64,000 nt of DNA from positions 3,624,501 to 3,688,500 of the forward strand of contig CP016211.1 of the NCBI GenBank assembly GCA_001931535.1, written 5' to 3'. The position numbers and the translations under genes are program-made. The stretch is from Minicystis rosea. GTDB lineage: Bacteria; Myxococcota_A; Polyangia; Polyangiales; Polyangiaceae. A model generated the notes under the pieces. The model searched no databases. It saw only the letters and a list, made by a program, of their open reading frames with translations, and was not told where the DNA came from. Every line of letters begins with the position of its first letter. Positions within the stretch are counted from its first letter, which is position 1. Below are positions 30,028 through 38,796 of the stretch, piece after piece.

Positions 30028-30285
30028 ATGTCCGATCACCCCACTTCGTTCAAGGGCGACATCCTCGCGACCCTCCGCGCTGCCATCGAGTCGAAGGTCC
30101 CTGATTCCAAGGCCGAGGTGAGCGGCGGCGGCGGGCACTTCAACATCGTGGTCACGTCGCCGGTGTTCGCCGGCAAGAACATGCTCGAGAGCCAGCGCCT
30201 CGTGTACAGCGCCATCGCGCACCTGATGAAGGGCGACGACGCGCCCGTGCACGCGGTGGACAGCCTGAAAACGAAGGTGCCTTGA
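30028..30285 (+). CDS. BolA/IbaG family protein
   Basis: The 85-residue product has the BolA fold: 'LRAAIESKVPDSKAEVSGGGGHFNIVVTSPVFAGKNMLESQRLVYSAIAHLM', with the class-defining His in 'GHFNI' and the helix 'RLVYSAI'. Its size and a terminal helix near the conserved V-H-A are closer to the short IbaG-like branch than to full BolA. Members bind iron-sulfur clusters together with monothiol glutaredoxins. It stands alone here, followed by a perfect palindrome. Confidence 0.92.
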   Translation: MSDHPTSFKGDILATLRAAIESKVPDSKAEVSGGGGHFNIVVTSPVFAGKNMLESQRLVYSAIAHLMKGDDAPVHAVDSLKTKVP

Positions 30286-30293
30286 GCCGAAAG

Positions 30294-30383
30294 GTTTGAG
30301 CTCAAACGATCTCCGTGGGGAGGCCCCAGCTTCGCCGACCCCGGTAACCACCGGCTGGTAACGGAGCCGCCGTCGCTGGTAAC
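30294..30383. repeat. Palindrome and GGTAAC cluster after the BolA gene
   Basis: GTTTGAGCTCAAAC (30294-30307) is a perfect 14-base palindrome nine bases after the stop. It is followed by three copies of GGTAAC (30343-30348, 30357-30362, 30378-30383), the first inside CCGGT-AACC-ACCGG. No gene is seen in this 188-base gap. Possible regulatory sites for the downstream lipoprotein. Confidence 0.4.
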
Positions 30384-30473
30384 CCAGCGCGGAACGGGCC
30401 TCGAATTCTCGTACATTCTCGAAGAGATCGCGCGCCCGGCCGAGCGGCACGAGGCCTGCTGAAGGCGGGGCGC

Positions 30474-31403
30474 ATGAACCTGCTTCGATTTCTTCCGGCC
30501 CTCGTTGTCTCGTCCCTGGTCTCCGCGATGGCTCTCGCGGGCTGCGCGTCCTCGACCGTGACCGTCGAGCCCCACTCGACGGGGCGCGCCCTGGGCGAGG
30601 CCTGCGCGTTCGACGATCAGTGCGACTCGCTGCGGTGCAGCGGCGACGCGACCGTGGGGACCTGCGGCGCGTGCGTCGCCATCCAGCCCCTCGGCGAGCC
30701 CTGCACGGGCCCGCTGCAGGGCTGCTCGCGGTCGGCGATCTGCGCCGACGGTGTGTGCCGCAGCCTGCGCAAGGTCCTCGGCGAAGCGTGCGCGCTCGGC
30801 CCCAAGGGCGAGGACACGAGCGACTGCGACGACGAGCTGTACTGCGCGCGGATCGACGGCTCGTCGATGGCGGGCACCTGCACCGCGCGCACCCCGGAGG
30901 GAAGCGCGTGCGAGAGCTACCTGGGCACGTGCGCGCAGGGCACGAGCTGCGGCGTCGCCTCGCATCGGTGCGAAGTCCCTGCCCCCGGCACGTGCGTCGA
31001 CGGGTGGAGCTGCCCGGCAGGCTTCCACTGCGACGCGAGCGAAACGTGTCAGCCGGGCACGCTGCAGGAGGGTGACCTCTGCGGCATCGTCGATGGGAGC
31101 CTCGTCGACGACGAGTGCGCGGCCGGGCTGGTCTGCGGATCGCTCGCGTTTCCCGACGGCGGCGGCGGTCCGGGCACGGTCACGACCTGCCTGAAGGTCC
31201 CGAACGAGGGCGAGCCCTGCATCTCCGGCGCGTGCGGAGCAGGGCTCTTCTGCCGCCACCTGGCCTACGACAACGTCACGCTCCCGCGCTGCGAGCGCGG
31301 GCGGAGCGAAGGAGAAGCGTGCCGCAACGACAATCTCTACCGGATCGCGTGCGCAGAAGGGCTCGAGTGCCGGGGCGACACGTGCCAGATCGCTTGTCAT
31401 TGA
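30474..31403 (+). CDS. Cys-rich repeat lipoprotein
   Basis: The 309-residue product has a lipoprotein signal with lipobox A-L-A-G-C at about residue 24. The mature protein is a string of short Cys motifs such as 'GEACAFDDQCDSLRCSGD', 'GEPCTGPLQGCSRSAICADGVCRSL', 'GEACRNDNLYRIACAEGLECRGDTC'. The recurring 'G-E-x-C ... C ... C' units of about 40 residues look like Dickkopf-type colipase modules, which are frequent in myxobacterial secreted proteins. It should be exported and disulfide-linked. Role unknown. Confidence 0.85.
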   Translation: MNLLRFLPALVVSSLVSAMALAGCASSTVTVEPHSTGRALGEACAFDDQCDSLRCSGDATVGTCGACVAIQPLGEPCTGPLQGCSRSAICADGVCRSLRKVLGEACALGPKGEDTSDCDDELYCARIDGSSMAGTCTARTPEGSACESYLGTCAQGTSCGVASHRCEVPAPGTCVDGWSCPAGFHCDASETCQPGTLQEGDLCGIVDGSLVDDECAAGLVCGSLAFPDGGGGPGTVTTCLKVPNEGEPCISGACGAGLFCRHLAYDNVTLPRCERGRSEGEACRNDNLYRIACAEGLECRGDTCQIACH

Positions 31404-31449
31404 AGCGTCGCTTCCGCGCGTGAGGCGCGCTTCGATCGCCGCCCTCGCC

Positions 31450-32556
31450 TCACGCCGCGTGCTCGTCGGCGAGGGCGGCGGCGGCGAGCTCGTCCATGCT
31501 CATGCCGACGGCGCGCCGCAGCTCGCGATCGGTGTACTGCACCCGCAGCATCTCCGGCTCGACGCCGACGAAGCGCACGATGAGAGGGCCCATGACGGCG
31601 CGCGCGACAGGGTGCTGGTAAGCGGTGAAGAGGGCTTGGACGACGCGCGTGAAAGGTCGCCGGGCCGCGCCGGGACGGCGGAGCACGAGCTGGAGGCGCT
31701 TGACCGCATCCTTGATCCTGCGGCCCGAAGGGTCGACGAGCGTCATCGGATCGAAGAAGACCTGTTTGAAGAAGGGCCGCGCGTCGCGAATCATCCGCGC
31801 GAGCGCGACCGCTCCCCAGAGCTGCTCGGGGAGCGATGCCGAGGGCGCGGAGGCGCGGCGCGCGGCGTACGCGTTCGACGCGTAGAGATCGAACATGTGG
31901 AAGTCGACGGCGATGTGGCGCGACTCGTCGTGGTTGATGCGCTTCATCACCTCGCACGTGACCGGATCGCCGAGCGCATCCGCGATCGATCGGAGCAACG
32001 CCACGTCGAGGATCAGCTCCCCGACCATGATGTACGCGTTGGCGATGTCCGGCGGGAGGTAGCGCGCGGCGGTGACGAAGCGCGCCGAGAACCGCGATAG
32101 GACCGGGCGCTCCTCGTAGCGGTGGAGCCTGTGCACATCGAAGCGCTGCGCGAGCTTGCACGCAGCATCCGCGTGGCGCAGCTCGTCGACGACGAAGCTC
32201 TCGAAGATGCGGCGGAGCACCGGATCCTCCGCGCGGCGCGCCTGCTCCGCGAAGAGCGCGGCCGCGAGGCGCTCGATGCCGGCCATGTCCACGAAGCACT
32301 GCACGATGGCCTTCTCCATCGCGGGTCTCATCGGCTCGACCGGACCGGAGAAGCGGAGATCGTCGAGGCTCCACTGCTCGGTCACGCATCGATCCAGCAT
32401 TTTCGCCAGGTCCACATGACCAAAGCGAGCAACCGAGGTGCCACGAAGGTCGTGCGAGATTCGCGCGATCACGTCGAGGTGAGGGTGGATCGGGCCTCCA
32501 TGTCGACCGGCGCGCGTTCGTGAAGAACCGAGCAACGCGCGGAAGCTCACACCCAT
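31450..32556 (-). CDS. Ferritin-like diiron protein, AurF-like
   Basis: The product is about 368 residues. Candidate diiron ligands lie in four helices: Glu in 'MAGIERLAAALFAEQ', ExxH in 'FVVDELRHADAACK', Glu in 'IMVGELILDVALL' and ExxH in 'RINHDESRHIAVDFHMF'. This spacing matches the AurF/CmlI-type diiron oxygenases of the ferritin-like superfamily, which oxidise amines or other small molecules. The ATG at 32556 is the first good start; the frame is open to 32601. It diverges from a dienelactone hydrolase, with a 21-base tandem repeat in the shared upstream region. The substrate is unknown. Confidence 0.78.
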   Translation of the reverse strand: MGVSFRALLGSSRTRAGRHGGPIHPHLDVIARISHDLRGTSVARFGHVDLAKMLDRCVTEQWSLDDLRFSGPVEPMRPAMEKAIVQCFVDMAGIERLAAALFAEQARRAEDPVLRRIFESFVVDELRHADAACKLAQRFDVHRLHRYEERPVLSRFSARFVTAARYLPPDIANAYIMVGELILDVALLRSIADALGDPVTCEVMKRINHDESRHIAVDFHMFDLYASNAYAARRASAPSASLPEQLWGAVALARMIRDARPFFKQVFFDPMTLVDPSGRRIKDAVKRLQLVLRRPGAARRPFTRVVQALFTAYQHPVARAVMGPLIVRFVGVEPEMLRVQYTDRELRRAVGMSMDELAAAALADEHAA

Positions 32557-32715
32557 GTCGTCGTCAATCCCATCGCGGTCGTGGACGCGGCATCGAAGCA
32601 AATCCGGCGCGATGGAGATCGGAAGGATCCTTCACGCCGCCTCTCGTCGTGCGCCGGCGGCAAGACACCGGAAGCCGCGCGTCATCACGAACGATGGATC
32701 GCTCTCCACCGTGCG

Positions 32716-32757
32716 CCGTGCGAACGTGTGCGGCGCCCGTGCGAACGTGTGCGGCGC
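32716..32757. repeat. Exact 21-base tandem duplication
   Basis: CCGTGCGAACGTGTGCGGCGC occurs at 32716-32736 and again at 32737-32757 without mismatch (21 bases; here the unit is described by its ends CCGTGCG and GCGGCGC). It lies between divergent starts at 32556 and 32859, so it could be a doubled binding site or a recent replication slip. Confidence 0.85.
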
Positions 32758-32858
32758 ACGGCCTTCGAGCAGCGAGGATCCGCGAAAAGCAGGGAAATCC
32801 AGGGCGGCATCCGCATTGCTGAAGGGGCCTCCAACCAAGGAACGGGCAGGAGGTCGAG

Positions 32859-33896
32859 ATGAGCACGAAGCGTGGAAACGGGGGTCTCGGGAAGTGGACG
32901 GCGGCGGCGATCGCGATGGCGGGAGCGATGTCGGCGCGCGAGGCCGCGGCGCAGACGATGGAGAACGTGCTCATCAGCGGCCCTGGTGGGACCCAGCTCT
33001 TGGCGCGCGTCTACAAGCCGGCCAACCCGACGTCGGGGATGCCCGGCGCCGTGCTCCTCCACGGGTGCTCGGGGATGTGGAGCAACTCGGTTCCTCCCGA
33101 CATCACCTGCACCGCGACGCCCTGCACGGTGGGCCAGACCAAGTACGCGCAGTCGCACATCGAGAAGTGGGGGCGACAGCTCGCGAGCCATGGCTACTGG
33201 GCCATCGCGGTGGACAGCTTCACGACCCGCGAGAAGGGGACGCAGTACCAATGCGGCGGCGGCGGCGAGGTGAACCCGTACATCACGCGCCCGAAGGACT
33301 TCTACGCGGGCAAGGATCACCTCCTGGCCACGTTCGACGCGGCGGAGCAGGGCGTGGCGGTGATCGGCTGGTCGCAGGGCGCAGAGGCCGCGCTCATCAC
33401 CGCGGCGGAGACGCCGCGCGACAGCGACACCACGTACTGCAGCATGGGGGTCTCGGCGTGCGAGGCGCGCGCCGAGGATCGTCCCGCGGCGGCCGTCATC
33501 TTCTATCCCGGGTGCGGCGCGGACCTCGGGTTCGGCTACGAGAAGGGCACCGGAACCGCGGCGAATCCGCAGGATCCGGGCTACTTCCGCCCCGACATCC
33601 CCGTGCGCTGGAACCATGGTACCGGCGACACCACGGTGCCCATCGGCGCGTGCCAGGCGCGCATCGACGAAGCGATCGCCACCTACGCGAGCGACATCAC
33701 GCTGGATGCATACGCCGGCGCCGCGCACAGCTTCGACATGAACCCGGGCACCACCAACGCGGAGCGCTGGGCGTTCCCGACGACGAAGTGCGACGCCGCG
33801 GAGCTCGCGAACACCGCGAACGCGGATCTCTGCGCCCGGCGCGACGCGGACATCGACTCCTGGGCGTTCATCACCGCGAACGTCAGCGGCGACTGA
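32859..33896 (+). CDS. Secreted dienelactone hydrolase family protein
   Basis: The 345-residue product has a signal peptide ending 'REAAAQ' near residue 32. The catalytic domain shows 'PGAVLLHGCSGMW', the nucleophile in 'VAVIGWSQGAEAAL' (Ser, where classical dienelactone hydrolases have Cys), an Asp region in 'WNHGTGDTTVP', and the His in 'AYAGAAHSFDM'. Extra Cys ('CTATPC', 'YCSMGVSAC') suggest disulfides. It is exported, so probably hydrolyses an extracellular ester. Start ATG 32859 follows GCAGGAGGTCGAG, a strong site. Confidence 0.88.
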   Translation: MSTKRGNGGLGKWTAAAIAMAGAMSAREAAAQTMENVLISGPGGTQLLARVYKPANPTSGMPGAVLLHGCSGMWSNSVPPDITCTATPCTVGQTKYAQSHIEKWGRQLASHGYWAIAVDSFTTREKGTQYQCGGGGEVNPYITRPKDFYAGKDHLLATFDAAEQGVAVIGWSQGAEAALITAAETPRDSDTTYCSMGVSACEARAEDRPAAAVIFYPGCGADLGFGYEKGTGTAANPQDPGYFRPDIPVRWNHGTGDTTVPIGACQARIDEAIATYASDITLDAYAGAAHSFDMNPGTTNAERWAFPTTKCDAAELANTANADLCARRDADIDSWAFITANVSGD

Positions 33897-33994
33897 GGTC
33901 GTCGACCGCATGGCGATCGTCGCGCGCGAGATGCGCGCGGTGTAGCGCGGGGATCATCAATACACACCGCCGCGGCGTGCCCTATGCTCGCCTC

Positions 33995-34606
33995 ATGCAC
34001 GGCGTCCTCAACGGCGAGATCTTCTGGTACGCGATCGGTTGCTTCTACGCGTGGTCCGACGGCTCGGTGCAGGACGTCGGCTACTTCGCGCGGCTCGGCG
34101 CGCTGCCAGGTCCGCTCTTTCGCGGCGCGCCGAGCGCGGCGACGGCGTTCTTCACGTTCTCCGCCGATCCATTCACCCCGATCGCGCTGCCGCCCAACGA
34201 CGCGGCCGACACCTTCGCGGCGTCGATCGATCTGCCGGGCCGCTTTCATCTGTACTTCCACGCGGAGGGAGGCGCCGACTTCGCGCAGCCGCAGAGCTTC
34301 GCGCGCGGGATCGAGATTGCCACCTTCGAGCGCGACGGCGAGGTCGTCGGCGCGTCGACGGTGACGAGCGCGGCGAACCTCTTCACGGCGCGGCTCGTCG
34401 GCGCGACCGCGTTCGAATTCGGCGGGCAGCGTGTCGAGGTCGAGACGCTGTTCGGCCGCGGCGTCACGCAGATGGGCTTCGCCGGCGCGCCGTTCACGCC
34501 GAGCGCGAAGGGCGCGACATCGGCGCGATCGTTCGTGGGGAGCGCGGTGCGGATCGGATCGGCAATCGGGGCGGCGCGGCCCCATCGCGATCAGCCTCTC
34601 GGATAA
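33995..34606 (+). CDS. Unknown protein
   Basis: The product is about 203 residues from ATG 33995; GTG 33977 would add six. No family is recognised. It is beta-rich, with alternating hydrophobic strands such as 'GEIFWYAIGCFYAW', 'DLPGRFHLYFHAEG' and 'LFTARLVGATAFEFGGQRVEVETLFG', and has no signal peptide or membrane helix. Its last 16 bases overlap the end of the HD-hydrolase gene on the other strand. The even codon use and lack of stops support a real gene, but the C-terminus is Arg/Ala-rich and may be imprecise. Confidence 0.6.
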   Translation: MHGVLNGEIFWYAIGCFYAWSDGSVQDVGYFARLGALPGPLFRGAPSAATAFFTFSADPFTPIALPPNDAADTFAASIDLPGRFHLYFHAEGGADFAQPQSFARGIEIATFERDGEVVGASTVTSAANLFTARLVGATAFEFGGQRVEVETLFGRGVTQMGFAGAPFTPSAKGATSARSFVGSAVRIGSAIGAARPHRDQPLG

Positions 34607-35121
34607 TTGCGTACGCGCTCGGCGAGGCGGGCGGCGAGGAACGGGCTCGCGGCGCCGAGGGTGTCGAGGATGAGCTGCCCTTCCTCGCCGTAGGCGGCGA
34701 TCTTCGCGGAGCTCCAGTGCGGCGGCGGGGGCGTGAGGTTGGTGATGCGATCGCCGAGCTTGACGATGGCGATCTCCGGAGGCTGTTGGAGGATGCGGGC
34801 CAGGCTGTCCTTCATGGCGGCGCGCTTGTCGAGCGATGGGTTCTTGGACAGGGCCGAGACGCCCGCGGCGACGCGCGGACCGAACGCCTTCTCGATCTCG
34901 TCGAGCGTGGTCGACGTGTCCTCGACGACGTCGTGAAGGAGCGCCGACATCACGGCCAAGTCACCGTCGTGACCGGGCTCGGCGTAGAGCGCGACGATGA
35001 CTTCCATGGCGACCGATGCGACGTGGGACACGTAGGGGAGACCGAGCGGCGTCTTCTGCTCGCCGTGCGCTCGGGCCGCGAAATGAAGGGCTCTGACGTA
35101 CTCGTTCTGCGAGAAGGCCAT
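34591..35121 (-). CDS. HD-domain phosphohydrolase, RelA/SpoT-like
   Basis: The 176-residue product is a single HD domain of the (p)ppGpp-hydrolase type: 'ALHFAARAHGEQKTPLGLPYVSHVASVAMEV' with the first His, 'SALLHDVVEDTSTT' with HD and ED, and 'AIVKLGDRITNL' with the distal Asp. It lacks any synthetase domain. It is less close to MESH1 than the gene at 7917 and is a second small HD hydrolase in the window. ATG at 35121 gives the standard N-terminus. Substrate inferred only from the family. Confidence 0.88.
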   Translation of the reverse strand: MAFSQNEYVRALHFAARAHGEQKTPLGLPYVSHVASVAMEVIVALYAEPGHDGDLAVMSALLHDVVEDTSTTLDEIEKAFGPRVAAGVSALSKNPSLDKRAAMKDSLARILQQPPEIAIVKLGDRITNLTPPPPHWSSAKIAAYGEEGQLILDTLGAASPFLAARLAERVRNYPRG

Positions 35122-35264
35122 GGGCGACGAGGGTAGCAGAGGGCGCGGCCGGGCATCATGAGGCCCCGAGCGCGACGAGATGAAGATCGCGCGGGCGGCG
35201 CGACAGCAGCTCGGGCTCGCAGCTCGTGCTCGCTCATCGAGGCGCATGGCCACCGTCGGCGAGC

Positions 35265-35560
35265 GCGCTCCCCGCCGGCGGAACGCTCTCCCCGACCTCC
35301 ACGGCGTCGTTGCACCGCGGAGCAACGTGCGGCACGCCGTTGGGCCGCCGGTTCCCCCGCGGTGCAACGGGCGCTCTGCCGCCTCAGCGCGCCGTTCCCT
35401 CGCGGCGCAACACGCGCACCGGCGGTGTGCGCCCCGCTCCCCGCCGGCGGACCGCGCGGCGCGCCGGGCATGCGCGTCGTTTCTTCCCGGAGCAACGCGC
35501 GCGCAGGCGGCGAGCGCCTCGTTCCCGCGCGGGGCAGCAAGCGCAGAAGCGAGGTGCCAC
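35265..35560. repeat. Degenerate 42-base tandem repeat
   Basis: About seven imperfect units with a period of 42-43 bases fill this gap. The best conserved core, CGCGG-N-GCAAC, recurs with its GCAAC (or AAC) at about 35280, 35322, 35364, 35407, 35492 and, altered, 35534; a changed unit sits near 35449. The period equals 14 codons, yet no frame gives a convincing protein. It lies upstream of the gene at 35720, in a 598-base stretch without any recognised gene. Confidence 0.75.
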
Positions 35561-35719
35561 GCGCTCCGGCGCGACGGAGCGCGATCGGGCGTCGGGATCG
35601 TGCTCGCCTCTGTTCACGCCATCGACGATCCGTCCGGCGCGACGCAGCTTGCAGCCGTTCGAACACGGTGGGCACGCCGCGCGCGCGCCCAGCCGCCCCT
35701 TCGATCACGAGGAGGTACC

Positions 35720-36406
35720 ATGAAGAACGTTCGTCCCACTGACGGCACGGGCCCCCACCGCCGCCACAGCCGCTACCACATAGGTGCGCTCGCGAGCGGC
35801 GGCGCACCCATCCATGCTCAGCTCGCCGCCGAGATGAAGGCCCGCTACGCGGACCTCAAGGCCACGGCCCGCGCCACCGAGGACGCCGAGGATGATTGGC
35901 TCGGCGCCTCCGCGACCAGCGACGCCTCCGAGATCGTGCTGGAGAACGCCGTCCGCAGGCTCGATCTCGAGGCGCGCCGCGCGGATCAGAGCGATGCGTC
36001 GCGGAACGCGCAGAAGACCATCTTCCCCGACGGGTTCGGGCCCGTCATCGCGCCGGAGGGCGAGGTGCAGCGCACGACGCTGCCCGCGCTCTACGTCCGC
36101 GCCTCCGCGTTCCTCGGCATCGCGGACGTCGCGAGCGCCGTCGACGCGGTGAAAAAGGCGGACTCCGCCTTCGCGGACGATCTGCAGAAAGAGCAGGCGG
36201 CGCTGGCGGCGTGGGACATGCGCTTCGCCGAGGAGCGCGAGGCGCGGCGGCAGGTCCGCGAGCAGCTCGAGAGCGCGCACGCGCGGCTGCGTGACTTCTA
36301 CAAAGGTCGCGCGGGCTTGGCCGAGGATTTCTTCTACCGCGAGAAGCGCCGCCGCGCGGTGAAGAAGACCGACGGCGAGGCCCCGCCCCAAGGCCCGACC
36401 GGCTGA
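35720..36406 (+). CDS. Unknown helical protein
   Basis: The 228-residue product is not recognised. It begins with a basic, His-rich segment ('GPHRRHSRYHIGALASGG'), followed by charged helices ('LAAEMKARYADLKATARATEDAEDDW', 'EIVLENAVRRLDLEARRAD') and a coiled-coil-like end ('AWDMRFAEEREARRQVREQLESAHARLRDFY'). The strong GAGGAGGT ribosome site four bases before ATG 35720 fixes the start and suggests good expression. No signal peptide or membrane helix. The frame is open far upstream through the tandem repeat, but that part is not coding by this start. Confidence 0.75.
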   Translation: MKNVRPTDGTGPHRRHSRYHIGALASGGAPIHAQLAAEMKARYADLKATARATEDAEDDWLGASATSDASEIVLENAVRRLDLEARRADQSDASRNAQKTIFPDGFGPVIAPEGEVQRTTLPALYVRASAFLGIADVASAVDAVKKADSAFADDLQKEQAALAAWDMRFAEEREARRQVREQLESAHARLRDFYKGRAGLAEDFFYREKRRRAVKKTDGEAPPQGPTG

Positions 36407-36488
36407 CCTGCACGGAGGAGCGGCGGCGGCAGCGATCACCCGATCGCGCCGCCGCTCGCTCTCGGCGACGCGCATCCCGCCGCGCGCG

Positions 36489-37136
36489 CTACTTCTGCAC
36501 CACCTTCTTCCCCTCGGCCCGCGCTTTGAACGCCATCACCGCCGTGCGGGCGCCTTCGATGTTCTCGCCGTTCACGACCGTCGCCGGCAACGGGAGCTTG
36601 GGGTGCATGAAGACTTCGACGACGAGCTGGGTGGTCTTCTCGTCGATGGGCTTCACGCTCCAGACGGCTTGCAGATCCTTGATGTTGCCGTCGATGAAGC
36701 GGGAGCGATACGTCTCCGCGCCGTCCTCCAGGGTGGGCTTCTGGACCTCAATGCGGGCCCACATCTTCACCACGCCGCGCACGGCGCCGATGCGCATGTA
36801 CACGTCGTGACCGCCGGCCTTGGTGGTTCCGAGGACGCGGCACGTTTCGTAGTGGGGCATGAACTCGGGGTAGTGGGCGAAGTCCAGGATCACCTCGCGC
36901 ACCCGCGCGGCCGGCGCGCGCACGTTGACGACGGCGCGGCCGCGCACGAGCGAGCTGCCCGCGATCGGGATCCCGCTGGTGCGCGGCTCGTCGCCCGGGT
37001 CCGCCGCGGGGATGTACGCCGACGGCGGCCGCGCCTCCGGCGGCGCCGGGACCACGCGCGCGTGGGCCGGAGCGACGGCGACGAAGATGGCAAGAGCGGC
37101 GACCGAATGCGCAAAGACTCCACGGACGGGCGGCAT
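36489..37136 (-). CDS. Exported START/SRPBCC-domain protein
   Basis: The 215-residue product has a signal peptide ending 'VAPAHA' and a Pro-rich segment, then a START/SRPBCC lipid-binding domain: 'VVNVRAPAARVREVILDFAHYPEFMPHYETCRVLG', 'YMRIGAVRGVVKMWARIEV', 'FIDGNIKDLQAVWSVKPID' and a long C-terminal helix. The fold suggests binding or moving a hydrophobic molecule in the periplasm. It follows the GGDEF gene on the same strand by 122 bases. Ligand unknown. Confidence 0.85.
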   Translation of the reverse strand: MPPVRGVFAHSVAALAIFVAVAPAHARVVPAPPEARPPSAYIPAADPGDEPRTSGIPIAGSSLVRGRAVVNVRAPAARVREVILDFAHYPEFMPHYETCRVLGTTKAGGHDVYMRIGAVRGVVKMWARIEVQKPTLEDGAETYRSRFIDGNIKDLQAVWSVKPIDEKTTQLVVEVFMHPKLPLPATVVNGENIEGARTAVMAFKARAEGKKVVQK

Positions 37137-37258
37137 GATCGAGGTCCGTGCGAGCGGCGTGCCGCTCGTGATCGAAGCGAGAAAGCGCCGCGAGCGTCGC
37201 GTGGGTGGAGAGGAAGCCGGCCGACACCGCGCGGACCACGACTTCTCGGTCAGATGTT

Positions 37259-38428
37259 TCAGCGAACGGCGCTCACGGCGTCTTTTCCAGACGCCTTCGC
37301 CCTGAACATCGCGCGGTCGGCGGCCTCGACGAGCGCGGCGCCGCCGTCGGCGTCCTCGGGGAGCGAGGCGACGCCGATGGAACAAGTGACGGAGGCGCGC
37401 TTGCCGTCGCCGAGCGCGAAAGGCTGCCCGGCGACGGCCTCGCGGAGGCGCGCGCCCACGAGCGCCATCGCCTGCGCGTCGGCGCCCGGGACGAGCGCGG
37501 CGAACTCGTCGCCGCCGTAGCGATAGATGCCCTCGCCGCCGCGCACGACGCCGCGCATGCGCTGCGCGAGGCCGGCGAGGAGCGCGTCGCCGGAGAGGTG
37601 ACCGAGCGTGTCGTTGATGTGCTTGAAGCCGTCGAGATCGATCATGGCCAAGCCGAGCGGGCCGCGGCGCGCGCGGGCCGCGTCGATCTCGCGCGAGAGA
37701 TCGGTCATGAAGGCGCCGTGATGGCGGAGGCCGGTGAGCGCGTCGGTGCGCGCGGCGCCCGCGACGGCCTCGAAGCGGCGCGCGTTGGCGATGGCGCGGC
37801 CGGCGTGATCGGCGACCATGCGGAAGACCATTTCGCAGACCGGCTCGAGCCGCCGCGCGGTGAAGCAATCGTCGGCGTAGAGCGCGCCGCAGATGCCGCG
37901 CCCGTCGTGGATCGGCGCCGCGATGGCCGTCGCAGGATGAAAGAGACCGCCGGCGTCATCGCCTTCGCGGACCACGAGCGCGTTGCGCTGGCAGGCGAGC
38001 GCGACGGGCGTGCGGCCGTGGGCGTCGAGGACGACCTCGCGCACGCGACGATCGAGCGCGCCGGGGCTGCGATGATGACGCAGGCCGGATTCGTAGAGGG
38101 TCTCGAGATCCTGCGCGGCGGCTTCGATCGAGCGCCACACGCGATCGGCCTCGGCGCGATCGATGGGGCCGACGGCGGCGACGCCGCGGAGCTTGTCCGG
38201 GTCGGCCGGGTCGGAGAGAAAGAGCATGGCGCGGTTCAAGCCGAGGCCGACGCCGGCGGTCGTCGCGGTCAAGACCGCATAGCAAGCCGGCTCGAGCTCC
38301 AGCTCGCCGCCGACGAGGATGCCGATGCGATGGAGGAGCTCGACCGCTCCACGCAACGACGCGACCTCGGCGCGCAGGCGAGCGATCTCGTCGCTCCTCG
38401 GGGTCCGTCGCTTCGCCGCTCTGCTCAC
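37259..38428 (-). CDS. GAF-GGDEF diguanylate cyclase
   Basis: The 389-residue product has a short N-terminal coiled coil, a GAF domain (about residues 35-210; 'ATAIAAPIHDGRGICGALYADD') and a GGDEF domain with 'DGFKHINDTLGHLSGD' and the active site 'YRYGGDEFAAL' intact. The RxxD inhibitory site that normally sits five residues before the active site reads R-G-G-E, so product inhibition may be weakened. It should make cyclic di-GMP in the cytoplasm in response to a GAF ligand. It diverges from a kinase gene across 368 bases in which I see no other gene. Confidence 0.92.
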   Translation of the reverse strand: MSRAAKRRTPRSDEIARLRAEVASLRGAVELLHRIGILVGGELELEPACYAVLTATTAGVGLGLNRAMLFLSDPADPDKLRGVAAVGPIDRAEADRVWRSIEAAAQDLETLYESGLRHHRSPGALDRRVREVVLDAHGRTPVALACQRNALVVREGDDAGGLFHPATAIAAPIHDGRGICGALYADDCFTARRLEPVCEMVFRMVADHAGRAIANARRFEAVAGAARTDALTGLRHHGAFMTDLSREIDAARARRGPLGLAMIDLDGFKHINDTLGHLSGDALLAGLAQRMRGVVRGGEGIYRYGGDEFAALVPGADAQAMALVGARLREAVAGQPFALGDGKRASVTCSIGVASLPEDADGGAALVEAADRAMFRAKASGKDAVSAVR

Positions 38429-38796
38429 GCGTTCTTCCCTGCTCCCTGCTCGGCCACTCAGCTCATGCCGCTCGGCGGCCCGCGATGGGACTCGTCACCG
38501 AGGTGAAAACGGCGGGCACGGCGATCACCCTACGGAACGTGCGCGACCGAGGCACAGGAAAGCAGCGCGCGCCCCGCAAGACGCGGCACGTTGGCGCGCT
38601 TCGAGGCAAGGATGCGGCGGTTCACGGCGGCGAGCTCGACGGCCGCCCATCCTCCATGGTTGCGAAATGCCTGGCAAACCCGGGCGAGCGGGCCCCATGG
38701 GAGCCCAGGGCGCAACGCGGCGCAGCTCACCAGGCCGGCGAACAGATCGACCAGGTTCTCCCACGCTACCCGGGACTCCGGTAGGATGCGCACCCT

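Noticed and set aside
35180..35719. Coding reading of the 42-base tandem repeats upstream of the gene at 35720
   Set aside because: The frame is open into the gene, but a strong ribosome site marks ATG 35720 and the repeat translation is low-complexity Arg/Ala with varying units.
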